A stretch of 64,000 nucleotides of DNA, taken from contig NZ_ALOU01000049.1 of NCBI RefSeq assembly GCF_000292345.1, positions 89,030-153,029 on the forward strand, read 5' to 3'. The notes beneath the pieces are model-generated. The model saw only the letters and a program-made list of their open reading frames with translations. It did no database searches and was not told where the DNA came from. Made by a program: the position numbers and the translations under genes. This DNA is from Cupriavidus sp. BIS7. GTDB lineage: Bacteria > Pseudomonadota > Gammaproteobacteria > Burkholderiales > Burkholderiaceae. Below are positions 54,488 to 63,895 of this stretch, piece by piece; position 1 is the stretch's first letter, and the number at the start of each line of letters is the position of its first letter.

Positions 54488-54889
54488 CTAGCCCGGGTGA
54501 TGTCCGTGATGGTGTCCGTGATGTGCGTTGTGGTTGGCAGCGGGTGGCGCCTTGTCCGCATCGGCTGCCTTTCGAGCCACGGTGTCGGGCTTCTTGCGTG
54601 TGAACCAGAGCCAGATGGCACTGGCCACCCATCCGGTGACGAATACGGTATCCCCGGCGTGATTGAACAGTGCTGCGGCGTAGGGGATGCCGAAGACGCT
54701 GGCAAGTGTCTCGGCCGGCAGCCTTGCAATGATCCATAGCAGCACGGCGGGGATGCTGCCGTAAACGCCGGGTTGCCACCACAGGGCGTGGGGCAGGGCG
54801 TGCGGGGGATCGAAACGCTTGGCCACGGGGGTTCTCCAGCCGACGTCCGGCACGTTGTCTGGGTGCGGGGGCGTCGTGTTCCCCATCAT
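54488..54889 (-). CDS. Small membrane protein with His-rich C-terminus, function unknown
   Basis: 133 residues. Two predicted spans (about 43-60 and 80-98) with a Pro-rich N-terminus and an Ala/His C-terminal tail (NHNAHHGHHHGHHPG) that could bind Ni, Zn or Cu ions. No family is recognised. It lies alone between the MHS gene and the divergent dioxygenase gene. The 205-base divergent gap (54890-55094) shows no clear operator. Confidence 0.6.
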   Translation of the reverse strand: MMGNTTPPHPDNVPDVGWRTPVAKRFDPPHALPHALWWQPGVYGSIPAVLLWIIARLPAETLASVFGIPYAAALFNHAGDTVFVTGWVASAIWLWFTRKKPDTVARKAADADKAPPAANHNAHHGHHHGHHPG

Positions 54890-55094
54890 AGGCCGATTCC
54901 CATTGCGCCGGTCACATGTGGATCCGAAAGCGCTGCAGGTTGTGTGCGGTATCCAACGCCCGGATGCGCGGCACGATGGCTGGCGCGGCAGATGTTGAAG
55001 TTTTTTGCACGAGGTATCCGCAAATGGCTTGTGTCAGCGCCTGTCTTCCTTGCCAGACTTGAGGCATTGAACAAATGGACTGAATGCTCGCGCC

Positions 55095-55985
55095 ATGACC
55101 ACCATGCTTCCCGTTGTCTACGTGTCCCACGGCTCCCCGATGCTTGCGATCGACCCGGGCCAGACCGGCGCCGCCTTCGACGCGCTGGGCGAGAACCTGC
55201 GCGCGCTCAAGCCCAAGGCGGTGCTGGTGATCTCCGCTCACTGGATCTACAGCACGCTGGCGGTCAGCACGCGCGGCCAGCAGGAAGCGTGGCACGATTT
55301 CGGCGGCTTTCCGCGCGAGCTCTACACACTGCGCTATGACGCGCCGGGTTCCCCGGAACTGGCCGCGCGGGTCAAGACCCTGATCGAGGCCGCGCATGTT
55401 CCGGGGGCCGGCTTCGTGGCCGAGGACGAGGACCGGCCGCTGGACCACGGTGCCTGGATGCCGCTGCGCCATTTCTTCCCCAAGGCCGACGTGCCGGTAG
55501 TCCAGCTTGCGTTCAATCCGTACCTGAGCCCGGCCACGCAGATCGAGATCGGCCGCGCGCTGGCGCCGCTGCGCGAGGAAGGTGTGCTGGTGATCGGCTC
55601 GGGCAGCTTTACCCACAACCTTCGCGAAGTATTCGGCGCGGGCGAGCGCCGCGCGCAGCATGGTCCGGAGACCGAGCCGTATGTGGACGAGTTCCGCAAC
55701 TGGATGCAGGACGCGCTGGGCGAGGCGCTGGCCACCGGCGACGTCAGCCGCATTGCCGATTACCGTGCTCAGGCGCCGCATGCACGTCGGGCTCACCCGA
55801 CCGATGAGCACCTGTTGCCGTTCTACGTGGCACTGGGTGCCGCGATCGGTCCTGTGTCGGTGGCGTCAGGTCCAGCACGGGTGGACCGCATTGCCGACGA
55901 GGTCACATACGGCGTGCTGGCAATGGATACGTTCGTGTTCGATGGCATCGGCACAGGCCATGCGCCGCTGCCGCAGGCTGCCTGA
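55095..55985 (+). CDS. LigB-fold extradiol dioxygenase (YgiD/DODA type)
   Basis: 296 residues. Metal-ligand histidines in YVSHGSP (His12), ISAHW (His49), GSGSFTHNL (about 178) and TDEHLLPF (about 239) fit the YgiD/4,5-DOPA dioxygenase family. E. coli YgiD is 271 residues. It cleaves catechol rings such as DOPA in vitro. The natural substrate is unproven. The start MTTMLPVVYVSHG at 55095 is taken, with ATG at 55104 as an alternative. Confidence 0.9.
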   Translation: MTTMLPVVYVSHGSPMLAIDPGQTGAAFDALGENLRALKPKAVLVISAHWIYSTLAVSTRGQQEAWHDFGGFPRELYTLRYDAPGSPELAARVKTLIEAAHVPGAGFVAEDEDRPLDHGAWMPLRHFFPKADVPVVQLAFNPYLSPATQIEIGRALAPLREEGVLVIGSGSFTHNLREVFGAGERRAQHGPETEPYVDEFRNWMQDALGEALATGDVSRIADYRAQAPHARRAHPTDEHLLPFYVALGAAIGPVSVASGPARVDRIADEVTYGVLAMDTFVFDGIGTGHAPLPQAA

Positions 55986-55997
55986 GGGCAAGAACGA

Positions 55998-57239
55998 TTA
56001 CGCGGGGGCGGTGCCGGTGCGCAGCAGACCGCGCTGGTGCAGCGCGAACGCAAACGCGCCCAGCGCCGCGATGGCGAGCGCCACCATCACCCACAGCATC
56101 AGCCAGTAGCCGCCGCCGGCACGCCAGAGCAGCGCGCCGAACCACGGCGCAGCGGCCTGCATCAGCAACACCGGGGTCATCATCAACCCGTTCAGCGTTG
56201 CGTAGTGATGCCGCGAGATCAGTTCGGGCATCGCCATGGCACGCAGCATCGTGTTGACGCCGTTGGCGCAGCCGTAGCAGATGGCTGCGAACATCAGCCA
56301 GTATCCGCTTCCGATTGCCAGGCACACCAGGCCGATGCACATCACGATGTAGACCGGCATCGACAGCCGCACCGGCTGATCGATCGGCAGCCGCGCCATG
56401 ACAAGCCGCCCGGCCACCTGCGCGGGGCCGATCAGCGCGGCCACGACGAGTTGCTGCGCAACAGGCATGCCTTTCTCGGTCAGCAGCGGGATCAGGTGCG
56501 CGCCAAGCAGCGAGGCAATGACGGCGGTGGCCGTGAACGCCAGCACCACGGCCCAGAACACGGGCTGGCGAAGCGTCATGCGTGCGATGCCGGACGACGC
56601 CGCGCCGCCCAGCGGGGAGCCCGTGTGCGCGTAGGACGGATGCACCGCGTAGCGCAGCCGCGCGTGCAGCGGCACGCAGACGAACAGGTTCAGTGCCGCG
56701 AAGATGACCAGCGTCTGGCGCCAGCCCAGATGGATCACCAGCCATTGCGCCAGCGGAATGAAGATCGTGCTGGCGAAGCCCGCCAGCAGCGTCACATGGA
56801 CGATTGGTTTCTGGTAGCCGTCGCCCCACGCCTGACGCAGGACGACGAACGCCGGCTCGTAGAGCGTCGAGGCCATGGCCACCCCGAGCGGAATCCACAT
56901 CAGCAGGAACATCGCCGGTGATGGACACCACGCCCACAGCAGCAGGCCGATGGCGGCCAGCACCGAGCCTGCCCCCATCACTTTGCGCGCGGGCACGCGA
57001 TCCAGAAGCCGGCCCACCGCGAACGAGCACATCGCCCAGACCAGCAGCCCCAGCGAGAACCCGCCGGCCAGGAATGGCTTGCTGTAGCCGAGCGACTGGT
57101 GCATCGGTTCGATGAAAACCGTAAAGGCGAAGTAGAGCGTGCCCCAACTGATGATCTCGGTGACGCCAAGCGTCCAGAGGATTTGGCGGGGCGGCAGCGC
57201 AGGGGCGCCGGAGGGGTGGGAATCGGAAGGTGCAGTCAT
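55998..57239 (-). CDS. MFS transporter, OFA/MCT-like
   Basis: 413 residues, 12 predicted spans. It has WGTLYFAFTVFIEPMHQSLG and GGFSLGLLVWAMCSFAVGRLLDRVPARKVMGAG split across the first two spans. The N-terminal FTVFIEPM signature recalls monocarboxylate/oxalate-formate type permeases. No substrate evidence. Convergent with the dioxygenase gene (12-base gap). The start MTAPSDSHPSG is at 57239. The longer frame to 57332 has no support. Confidence 0.82.
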   Translation of the reverse strand: MTAPSDSHPSGAPALPPRQILWTLGVTEIISWGTLYFAFTVFIEPMHQSLGYSKPFLAGGFSLGLLVWAMCSFAVGRLLDRVPARKVMGAGSVLAAIGLLLWAWCPSPAMFLLMWIPLGVAMASTLYEPAFVVLRQAWGDGYQKPIVHVTLLAGFASTIFIPLAQWLVIHLGWRQTLVIFAALNLFVCVPLHARLRYAVHPSYAHTGSPLGGAASSGIARMTLRQPVFWAVVLAFTATAVIASLLGAHLIPLLTEKGMPVAQQLVVAALIGPAQVAGRLVMARLPIDQPVRLSMPVYIVMCIGLVCLAIGSGYWLMFAAICYGCANGVNTMLRAMAMPELISRHHYATLNGLMMTPVLLMQAAAPWFGALLWRAGGGYWLMLWVMVALAIAALGAFAFALHQRGLLRTGTAPA

Positions 57240-57348
57240 GGCGCGCCCGACGCAGATTGGGGGGCGCCGGTGGCAATGCTTGATCGATGAAGCCGAAATT
57301 GTATCGGCGCGGGCGTGCCTGCGGGAAGGCACTTTTCGTGGCCGGCGC

Positions 57349-57759
57349 TCAGGCCGTGTCCGCCGGCCCCTTCAGTTCCACCGTGTTGCCGTCCGGGTCT
57401 TTCACGTAGATCGACGGGCCGCGGCCTTCGGCGCCGAAGCGCTGTTCGACGGGTCCGGCATCGACATGATGAATGCGCAGGTGCGCGAATATCTCATCGG
57501 CATCGAACGGATCGATACGCAGGCAGAAGTGATCGAGATTGCGGCCTTCCACGCCGGGGCCTGCGCCGCCCGCGTGCCCGATCGGGCCATCGAGCGATAC
57601 CAGGTCGATCAGCCCACTGCCGGCACGCAACTGGGTCAGGCCGAACGCCGGTTGCTCGCGCTCGACTGTGCAGCCGAGCACGTCCACGTAGAAACGCACG
57701 AGCCGGGGGACGTCGGCCGAGCGCAGGACCAGATGATCGATGCCGCGGATCTTGAGCAT
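57349..57759 (-). CDS. VOC-family (glyoxalase/dioxygenase superfamily) protein
   Basis: 136 residues, two beta-alpha-beta-beta-beta modules. It begins MLKIRGIDHLVLRSADVPRLVRFYVDVLG, with His9 and the later Glu in VKDPDGNTVEL as likely metal ligands, plus NLDHFCLRID between. Substrate unknown: related to the virulence-associated and glyoxalase-like VOC proteins. 2 bases separate it from the upstream GFA gene, so the two form one unit. Confidence 0.87.
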   Translation of the reverse strand: MLKIRGIDHLVLRSADVPRLVRFYVDVLGCTVEREQPAFGLTQLRAGSGLIDLVSLDGPIGHAGGAGPGVEGRNLDHFCLRIDPFDADEIFAHLRIHHVDAGPVEQRFGAEGRGPSIYVKDPDGNTVELKGPADTA

Positions 57760-57761
57760 GG

Positions 57762-58112
57762 TTAGCGGTGCAGGCCGTCGTAGTCGATGACCTTGAGGCT
57801 GGACAGGTCGATATCGTCGACGCAGCGCACGTTGACGGCCGCCGTGGGATTGCCCTGCGGATCGACAGCTTCGGCATAGGGCCCGCAGCCGCAGACGGGG
57901 CAGAAGCGGTGCGCGATCTTCATCGTGTTGAAGCGATAGGTCGACGCGTTTTCATCGGGCGTCTTCAGCCGGAACTGCGCCTTCGGCACGAACCAGAGCA
58001 GATGGCCGCGCCGGCGGCAGATCGTGCAATTGCACTGCATTACTGTGGTGATCTCGCCGTCCGCCTCGAAGGCGACGCGGCCGCAATGACAACTTCCCTG
58101 GTAGGTAGTCAT
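57762..58112 (-). CDS. GFA/CENP-V-domain zinc protein
   Basis: 116 residues. Zinc-binding cysteines are in GSCHCGRV (Cys8, Cys10), CNCTIC (Cys27, Cys29, Cys32) and FCPVCGC, the GFA pattern. Relatives bind or process S-(hydroxymethyl)glutathione, but most lack proven activity. It lies between ypeA-like and VOC genes, all leftward. Confidence 0.88.
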   Translation of the reverse strand: MTTYQGSCHCGRVAFEADGEITTVMQCNCTICRRRGHLLWFVPKAQFRLKTPDENASTYRFNTMKIAHRFCPVCGCGPYAEAVDPQGNPTAAVNVRCVDDIDLSSLKVIDYDGLHR

Positions 58113-58132
58113 GGAAGCTCCTGTGGATCAGA

Positions 58133-58552
58133 TCATTGATCGGGAATCAGCCGCTTGCCCAGACTGACCACGGCATCGCGGGTATAGCCAAGCTCGTCGT
58201 AGAACGCCAGCACGGCGTCGTTGCCTTCGCGCACCATCAGGTTGAGCTTCGGGCAGCCACGTTCGATCAGCAGCGCCTCGGCGCGAGCCATCAGCATACG
58301 CCCATAGCCGCGCCCCTGAAAGGCGGGGTCCACGGCCAGGTAGTTGACCCAGCCGCGATGCCCGTCGAAGCCGACCATGGCCGATGCGCGCACATGCCCA
58401 TCCACTTCGCCGACCAGGAACAGTTCGGGCTGCGTGGTCAGCTTGCGGGCGATGTCCTTGTGCGGATCGTTCCACGGGCGGGTCAGGCCGCAGGCTTTCC
58501 ACAGGTCGACAACGGCGGATTCGTCAGCGAGGTGGTAGGGGCGGATCTGCAT
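58133..58552 (-). CDS. GNAT acetyltransferase, YpeA type
   Basis: 139 residues from MQIRPYHLADESAVVDLWKACGL. The acetyl-CoA loop is VDPAFQGRGYGRMLMARAE, followed by CPKLNLMVREGNDAVLAFYDELGY. It matches E. coli YpeA (141 residues) in length and motifs. The substrate is unknown. The start at 58552 is preferred to an upstream frame. Leftward with the GFA and VOC genes. Confidence 0.9.
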   Translation of the reverse strand: MQIRPYHLADESAVVDLWKACGLTRPWNDPHKDIARKLTTQPELFLVGEVDGHVRASAMVGFDGHRGWVNYLAVDPAFQGRGYGRMLMARAEALLIERGCPKLNLMVREGNDAVLAFYDELGYTRDAVVSLGKRLIPDQ

Positions 58553-58603
58553 GGCGGGGCGGTGAGTGTGTCGGCCTGTCAGTGTAGCTTTGGCTGGCGG
58601 AAA

Positions 58604-58641
58604 CAAGAACGGCGCGGGCTTTGCGCCCGCGCCGTCTTTTT
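58604..58641 (-). terminator. Terminator hairpin after the indolepyruvate oxidoreductase
   Basis: ACGGCGCGGGC (58609-58619) pairs with GCCCGCGCCGT (58625-58635). On the minus strand TTCTTGTTT follows, and on the plus strand CTTTTT, so it can act in both directions. Confidence 0.8.
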
Positions 58642-58657
58642 CTACTGCCTCAGCCCA

Positions 58658-61600
58658 TCAAGCTGCCTGCTGACCCGCCTGCGGATTGCGGAACTGCGCG
58701 AGGAGTTTTTCCCACTTGCCACGTGCGGCCTTGAGGTTGTTGTCCTTCACGTGACCGAACCCGCGAATATCGTCGGGCAGGTTGGCCAGCGACACAGCCG
58801 TGCCGTGATTGGCCGTGCTCAGGCCCTTCGACAGTTCGTCCAGCAACGCACGATACTCGCCGATCAGCGCGCGTTCCGTGCGGCGTTCCTCGGTCTTGCC
58901 GAAGATGTCGAGCGGACCGCCGCGCAGGCCCTTGAGCTTCGCAAGCAAGCGGAACAGCGTCATCGTCGACGGACCAAAGCGGCGCTTGACCAGGCGACCC
59001 TTGTCATCGCGCTTGGCCGTGGTCGGCGGCGCGAGCCAGAAGTTCAGCTGATAGTCACGGCCCGGCTCGCCTTCGAACTGCGCGCGCAGCTTGTCCAGGA
59101 AGATCGGATCGGTGTAAAGGCGAGCCACTTCGTACTCGTCCTTGTACGCCATCAGCTTGGCCAGGTTGCGCGCCGCGGCTTCCGTAAGGGGCAGCGGCTT
59201 GCCAGCGCCGACCAGTTTGCTTTCGGCCGCGCGCACGCGATTGACCACATCGCGATATTGCTCGGCATAGGCCGCGTTCTGGTACTTCGTCAGCAGGTCG
59301 ATGCGGGTGGCGATCAGCTTCTCAAGCAACGCGCCCGACGACGTCGGCAGCTTCACCACATCGGCGCCCTCGGTCTGAGCCTTGAGCTTGCCGGTCAGCG
59401 ACAGCACGTGATCGGGGTCATGCGCCATATGGCGGCCCCAGTCGAATGCGGCCTTGTTCTTGTCGACCGACACACCGTTCAGTTCGATGGCACGTACGAG
59501 CGCTTCGAGCGACAGCGGAATCCAGCCCTTCTGCCACGCATAGCCCAGCACGAGCGGATTCGTGTAGATCGCATCGCCGAGCAGCGCCACGGCCAGCGCG
59601 CTGGCGTTGATGAAGTCGCACGCATCGCCCACCGCATTGCGGATGTCCTGCTCGGCCGACACGCCCGGGAACTGCCACTTCGGGTCCTTGATGAACGCGG
59701 CGGTCGGGGTTTGTGCCGTGTTGACCACTGCGCGCGTGCGACCCGTCTGCGTCTTCGAGATGACTTCGTCGGTAGCAGAGACGATGGCGTCGCAACCAAT
59801 CACGAGATCGGCTTCGCCCATAGCGATGCGCGTGGCGTGCAGGTCATCGGGCTTTGCCGCGATCTGTACGTGCGACAGCACGGCGCCGCCCTTCTGTGCC
59901 AGGCCCGCCATGTCCAGCACGGTCACGCCCTTGTTTTCCAGGTGCGCGGCCATGCCAAGCAGGCCGCCGATCGTCACCACGCCGGTACCACCCACGCCGG
60001 TCACAAGGATGCCGTACGAGCGGCGCATCGCGGGTAGCGCGGGTTCCGGCAGCGCGGCAAGTCCGCCCATCGAGATGCCGGTTGCCGAAGGCTTGCGCAC
60101 CTGCGCGCCTTCAGCCGTGACAAAGCTCGGGCAGAAGCCGTTCACGCACGAGAAATCCTTGTTGCACGACGACTGGTTGATCTGGCGCTTGGTGCCTAGT
60201 TCGGTTTCGAGCGGCTCCACCGACAGGCAGTTCGACTTGACCGAGCAATCGCCGCAGCCTTCGCACACGGCGTCGTTGATGAACGCGCGGCGTGCGGGAT
60301 CGGGGAACGTGCCGCGCTTGCGGCGGCGGCGCTTTTCCGTGGCGCAGGTCTGGTCGTAGATCAGGATCGTGCAGCCCGGCACCTCGCGCAGTTCGCGCTG
60401 GATGTCATCGAGCTGTTCGCGCGGATGAACGGTCAACCCTTCGGGCAGCTTGATCGCGCTGTTGTACTTCTCGGGCTGGTCCGTGACGATGACGATCTTC
60501 TTCGCGCCCTCGGCAGCCACCTGGAAGGCAATGTCCTGCACCGACAGTTGGCCGTCGACAGGCTGGCCGCCGGTCATCGCCACCGCATCGTTGTAGAGGA
60601 TCTTGTAGGTGATATTCACGCCGGCCGAAATCGACGCACGGATCGCCAGCAGGCCCGAGTGGAAGTAGGTGCCATCGCCCAGGTTGGCGAACACGTGCTT
60701 GTCGCCCGCAAACGGCGCCTGACCGATCCACGCCACGCCTTCACCGCCCATCTGGCTGAACGTGCTCGTGTTGCGGTCCATCCACACAGTCATGTAATGG
60801 CAGCCGATACCGGCCAGCGCGCGCGAGCCTTCGGGCACGTTGGTCGACGTATTGTGCGGGCAGCCCGAGCAGAACCACGGCTTGCGTTCGGCCGTGACGC
60901 GCGGGGTAGCCAGCGCCTTTTCCTTGGCCTGGATAATCGCCAGGCGAGACTCGATGCGCGCGCGGATATCGCTCGGCAGTTCGAATTTCTCAAGCCGCGT
61001 GGCAATCGCCTTGGCGATGATTGCCGGCGACAGCTCGTAGTGGGCCGGCAGCAGCCAGTTGTTCTGCGGGATCGACCATTCGCCGCCCGCGTTGTCCTTT
61101 TCGTCGAACTTGCCGTAGACCTTGGGGCGCACGTCGTCGCGCCAGTTGTACAGCTCTTCCTTGAGCGCGTACTCCATGATCTGGCGCTTCTCTTCGACGA
61201 CCAGGATCTCGTGCAGCCCTTCGGCAAACGCACGCGCGCCGTGTGCTTCCAGCGGCCATACGCAGCCGACCTTGTAGAGGCGGATGCCAATGCGCGCGCA
61301 GGTCTCGTCGTCGAGACCAAGGTCAGACAGCGCCTGACGCGTATCGAGGTACGCCTTGCCGCCAGTCATGATGCCAAAGCGCGCGTGCGGCGAATCGATC
61401 TCGATGCGGTCGATCTTGTTGGCGCGCACATAGGCCAGGCCCGCGTACCACTTGTAGTCGAGCAGGCGTGCTTCCTGTTCGAGCGGCGGGTCGGGCCAGC
61501 GGATATTCAGGCCGCCCGGCGGCAGCGCGAAGTCATCGGGGAGGACGATCTGCACGCGGTGCGGATCGAGTTCGACCGAGGCCGACGATTCCACCACGTC

Positions 61601-62251
61601 GGTCACGCACTTCATGGCCACCCATAGACCCGAGTAGCGGCTCATGGCCCAGCCATGCAGGCCGTAGTCCAGATACTCCTGCACGTTCGACGGGTAGAGC
61701 ACAGGCAGGCCACAGGCCTTGAACATGTGCTCGGACTGGTGCGCCAGCGTGGAGGACTTGGCCGAGTGATCGTCACCGGCCAGCACCAGCACGCCGCCGT
61801 GCTGGCTGGAACCGGCTGAGTTGGCATGTTTGAAGACGTCGCCGGTGCGGTCTACGCCCGGTCCCTTGCCATACCACATGCCGAACACGCCATCGAACCT
61901 GGCGTCCGGATACATGTTGACCTGCTGCGATCCCCAGACGGAGGTGGCGGCGAGGTCTTCGTTCAGGCCGGCCTGGAACACGACGTTGTGCGCTGCCAGG
62001 TGCTTCTTGGCCTTCCAGAGCGATTGATCGAGCGCGCCGAGCGGCGAGCCGCGATAGCCGGAGATAAAGCCTGCGGTATTCAGGCCGGAGGCGCGGTCAC
62101 GTTCCTGCTGCAGCATCGGAAGGCGTACGAGTGCCTGCGTGCCGCTGATGTAGATGCGGCCGCGTTCTAGCGTGTACTTGTCTTCCAGGGAAACGTTTTC
62201 GAGCGCGCGACGGATTGCGTCGCTGACCGGAGGGGTCAGTGGGGCATTCAT
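58658..62251 (-). CDS. Indolepyruvate:ferredoxin oxidoreductase, fused alpha/beta subunits
   Basis: 1197 residues joining IorA and IorB functions. ThDP part: N-terminal FISGYRGSPLGALDQSLWKA in part, and GDGTYFHSG near 521. 4Fe-4S part: CEGCGDC at 663-669 and SSCNKDFSCVNGFCPSF at about 695-711. C-terminal gamma-like domain from GVGGTGVVTIGGLLG near 750, with AGLAQKGGAVLSH. It oxidises arylpyruvates (aromatic amino-acid breakdown) to aryl-acetyl-CoA with ferredoxin. Fused forms are common in beta-proteobacteria. The start MNAPLTPPVSD is at 62251. Confidence 0.93.
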   Translation of the reverse strand: MNAPLTPPVSDAIRRALENVSLEDKYTLERGRIYISGTQALVRLPMLQQERDRASGLNTAGFISGYRGSPLGALDQSLWKAKKHLAAHNVVFQAGLNEDLAATSVWGSQQVNMYPDARFDGVFGMWYGKGPGVDRTGDVFKHANSAGSSQHGGVLVLAGDDHSAKSSTLAHQSEHMFKACGLPVLYPSNVQEYLDYGLHGWAMSRYSGLWVAMKCVTDVVESSASVELDPHRVQIVLPDDFALPPGGLNIRWPDPPLEQEARLLDYKWYAGLAYVRANKIDRIEIDSPHARFGIMTGGKAYLDTRQALSDLGLDDETCARIGIRLYKVGCVWPLEAHGARAFAEGLHEILVVEEKRQIMEYALKEELYNWRDDVRPKVYGKFDEKDNAGGEWSIPQNNWLLPAHYELSPAIIAKAIATRLEKFELPSDIRARIESRLAIIQAKEKALATPRVTAERKPWFCSGCPHNTSTNVPEGSRALAGIGCHYMTVWMDRNTSTFSQMGGEGVAWIGQAPFAGDKHVFANLGDGTYFHSGLLAIRASISAGVNITYKILYNDAVAMTGGQPVDGQLSVQDIAFQVAAEGAKKIVIVTDQPEKYNSAIKLPEGLTVHPREQLDDIQRELREVPGCTILIYDQTCATEKRRRRKRGTFPDPARRAFINDAVCEGCGDCSVKSNCLSVEPLETELGTKRQINQSSCNKDFSCVNGFCPSFVTAEGAQVRKPSATGISMGGLAALPEPALPAMRRSYGILVTGVGGTGVVTIGGLLGMAAHLENKGVTVLDMAGLAQKGGAVLSHVQIAAKPDDLHATRIAMGEADLVIGCDAIVSATDEVISKTQTGRTRAVVNTAQTPTAAFIKDPKWQFPGVSAEQDIRNAVGDACDFINASALAVALLGDAIYTNPLVLGYAWQKGWIPLSLEALVRAIELNGVSVDKNKAAFDWGRHMAHDPDHVLSLTGKLKAQTEGADVVKLPTSSGALLEKLIATRIDLLTKYQNAAYAEQYRDVVNRVRAAESKLVGAGKPLPLTEAAARNLAKLMAYKDEYEVARLYTDPIFLDKLRAQFEGEPGRDYQLNFWLAPPTTAKRDDKGRLVKRRFGPSTMTLFRLLAKLKGLRGGPLDIFGKTEERRTERALIGEYRALLDELSKGLSTANHGTAVSLANLPDDIRGFGHVKDNNLKAARGKWEKLLAQFRNPQAGQQAA

Positions 62252-62556
62252 TTGTGCTCCTCTACGGGCATGCTGTCGGGATCACCGACACATCAGTTGT
62301 GGGCAGCCGTTCGCAGTCTCTTGTGGAGCCTTTGTACGGCCGTGTCTCTGCGCGGCATGGTAGCACCGGCGTGCCGCCCGCGGTACCGTGCGATGCAGCA
62401 TAAATCGCGTCCAGGACCCCCGTGATTTCCCGTATACGCATGCGCCAGGCGTGTACACTGCGGTGCATCCAAATGGCGCACACGCGGACAACCATGTTGA
62501 TCGCGCGCCACCGCGCCGGGCTCCGGCGTGGTGCAACCCGCCCATCCTGACTGACC
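62252..62556. promoter_or_regulatory. Divergent gap between the oxidoreductase and NYN genes
   Basis: 305 bases without a gene. It must contain leftward and rightward promoters. TACACT at about 62454 could be a -10 for the NYN gene, and CGTATACGCATGCG near 62432 is a further CGTATACG motif, a single copy. Nothing else can be named. Confidence 0.4.
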
Positions 62557-63873
62557 ATGACCAATTCCCCTCGCCAGGGCGCGACCCTGGCCGTGCTGAT
62601 CGACGCCGACAACGCGGCGCCCGCCATCGTCGAAGGCCTGCTGGCCGAAGTGGCCAAATACGGCGTGGCCGCCGTCAAGCGCATTTATGGCGACTGGACC
62701 CGCCCGAACCTGTCGGGCTGGAAGGACCGCCTGCTGGCGCACTCGATCCAGCCGATCCAGCAGTTCCGCTACACCGTGGGCAAGAACGCCACGGACAGCG
62801 CGATGATCATCGACGCGATGGACCTGCTCTACACCGGGCGCTTCGACGGTTTCTGCATCGTCTCGAGCGATAGTGACTTCACGCGGCTGGCATCGCGCAT
62901 TCGCGAACAGGGCCTGATCGTCTACGGCTTCGGCGAACGCAAGACGCCCAAGCCGTTCGTGACCGCCTGCGACAAGTTCATCTACTCGGACGTGCTGCGT
63001 GCCGATGCGGATGCCGACGCGGACACCGAGACCGGGGCCGCCCCGGCGCGCCGCCGGAACACCCAGGAGCTGCGTCAGGACTCGCGCTTGGTGCGGCTGC
63101 TGCAGAGTGCGTCGCAGGCCGTGTCCGACGAGGACGGATGGTCGACGCTCGGCGGCATTGGCAACTACATCGCCAAGCAGGCGCCGGAATTCGATTCCCG
63201 CAACTACGGCTACGGCAAGCTCTCCGAACTGGTGACTGCAACGAACCTGTTCGAAGTGGAAACGCGCAACGGCGGCAACAACAAGACCATCTGGGTGCGG
63301 CTGAAGAAGCGCGGCAAGGGTGAGGGCGCTGGCCAGCCGCAACCGGCGCAGCCGGCACAGCAGCAACCTGCACAACCGCAGGCTCAGCCGACGCAACAGG
63401 CGCAGCAGCAGCGACACGCGCCAGCGCGATCGGCACCGCAGGTCCCGGCTCCCGAGCCTGCCGCCGAAGTCGAAACGATTGCCGAACCCGTGGCAATGTT
63501 TGTCGCTGAAGCCGAGGATGAGGAGAGCGAGAGCGCTGGCTCAGCATCGACGCTGATTCCGGAAACGGTGGAGGCGCCGGAGGAGCAACCGAAGGCGCGC
63601 GACAAGCGCAACAGGCGCCCGGACGTGAAGCTCAGCGATACGCCGTGGCCGATCGACCAGTCGGTATTTGCGGCGCCGGGCATGACAGTGCTTCCGGCGC
63701 ACGTGGACGCGCCCGCAGCGCCGGAAGCCGTGGCGGAAGCGCCTGCGGATGCCGTGAAGAAGCCGGCGAAGAAGGCTGCAACGAAGCCGGCAGAGAAGAA
63801 GCCTGCCGCGAAGAAGGCCGCACCGCGCAAGCGTGCGCCGGCGAAGAAGGCGGCGGTGGCTGCCGAAGAGTAA
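62557..63873 (+). CDS. NYN-domain nuclease-like protein with OST-HTH/LOTUS-like domain and H1-like tail
   Basis: 438 residues. A NYN (PIN-like) RNase domain occupies about 10-150, with LIDADNA (Asp16, Asp18), NATDSAMIIDAMD (Asp80) and SSDSDFTRLA (Asp105, Asp107). An OST-HTH/LOTUS-like winged helix lies at about 165-255 (DGWSTLGGIGNYIAKQAPEFDSR in part, GYGKLSELV). A Pro/Gln/Ala-rich linker follows, and a basic tail with KKPAKKAATKPAEKK and KKAAPRKRAPAKKAA like histone H1. RNA cutting with nucleic-acid tethering is likely. The target is unknown. Confidence 0.88.
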   Translation: MTNSPRQGATLAVLIDADNAAPAIVEGLLAEVAKYGVAAVKRIYGDWTRPNLSGWKDRLLAHSIQPIQQFRYTVGKNATDSAMIIDAMDLLYTGRFDGFCIVSSDSDFTRLASRIREQGLIVYGFGERKTPKPFVTACDKFIYSDVLRADADADADTETGAAPARRRNTQELRQDSRLVRLLQSASQAVSDEDGWSTLGGIGNYIAKQAPEFDSRNYGYGKLSELVTATNLFEVETRNGGNNKTIWVRLKKRGKGEGAGQPQPAQPAQQQPAQPQAQPTQQAQQQRHAPARSAPQVPAPEPAAEVETIAEPVAMFVAEAEDEESESAGSASTLIPETVEAPEEQPKARDKRNRRPDVKLSDTPWPIDQSVFAAPGMTVLPAHVDAPAAPEAVAEAPADAVKKPAKKAATKPAEKKPAAKKAAPRKRAPAKKAAVAAEE

Positions 63874-63895
63874 GCGCCGTCGCAACTTGATGTGC

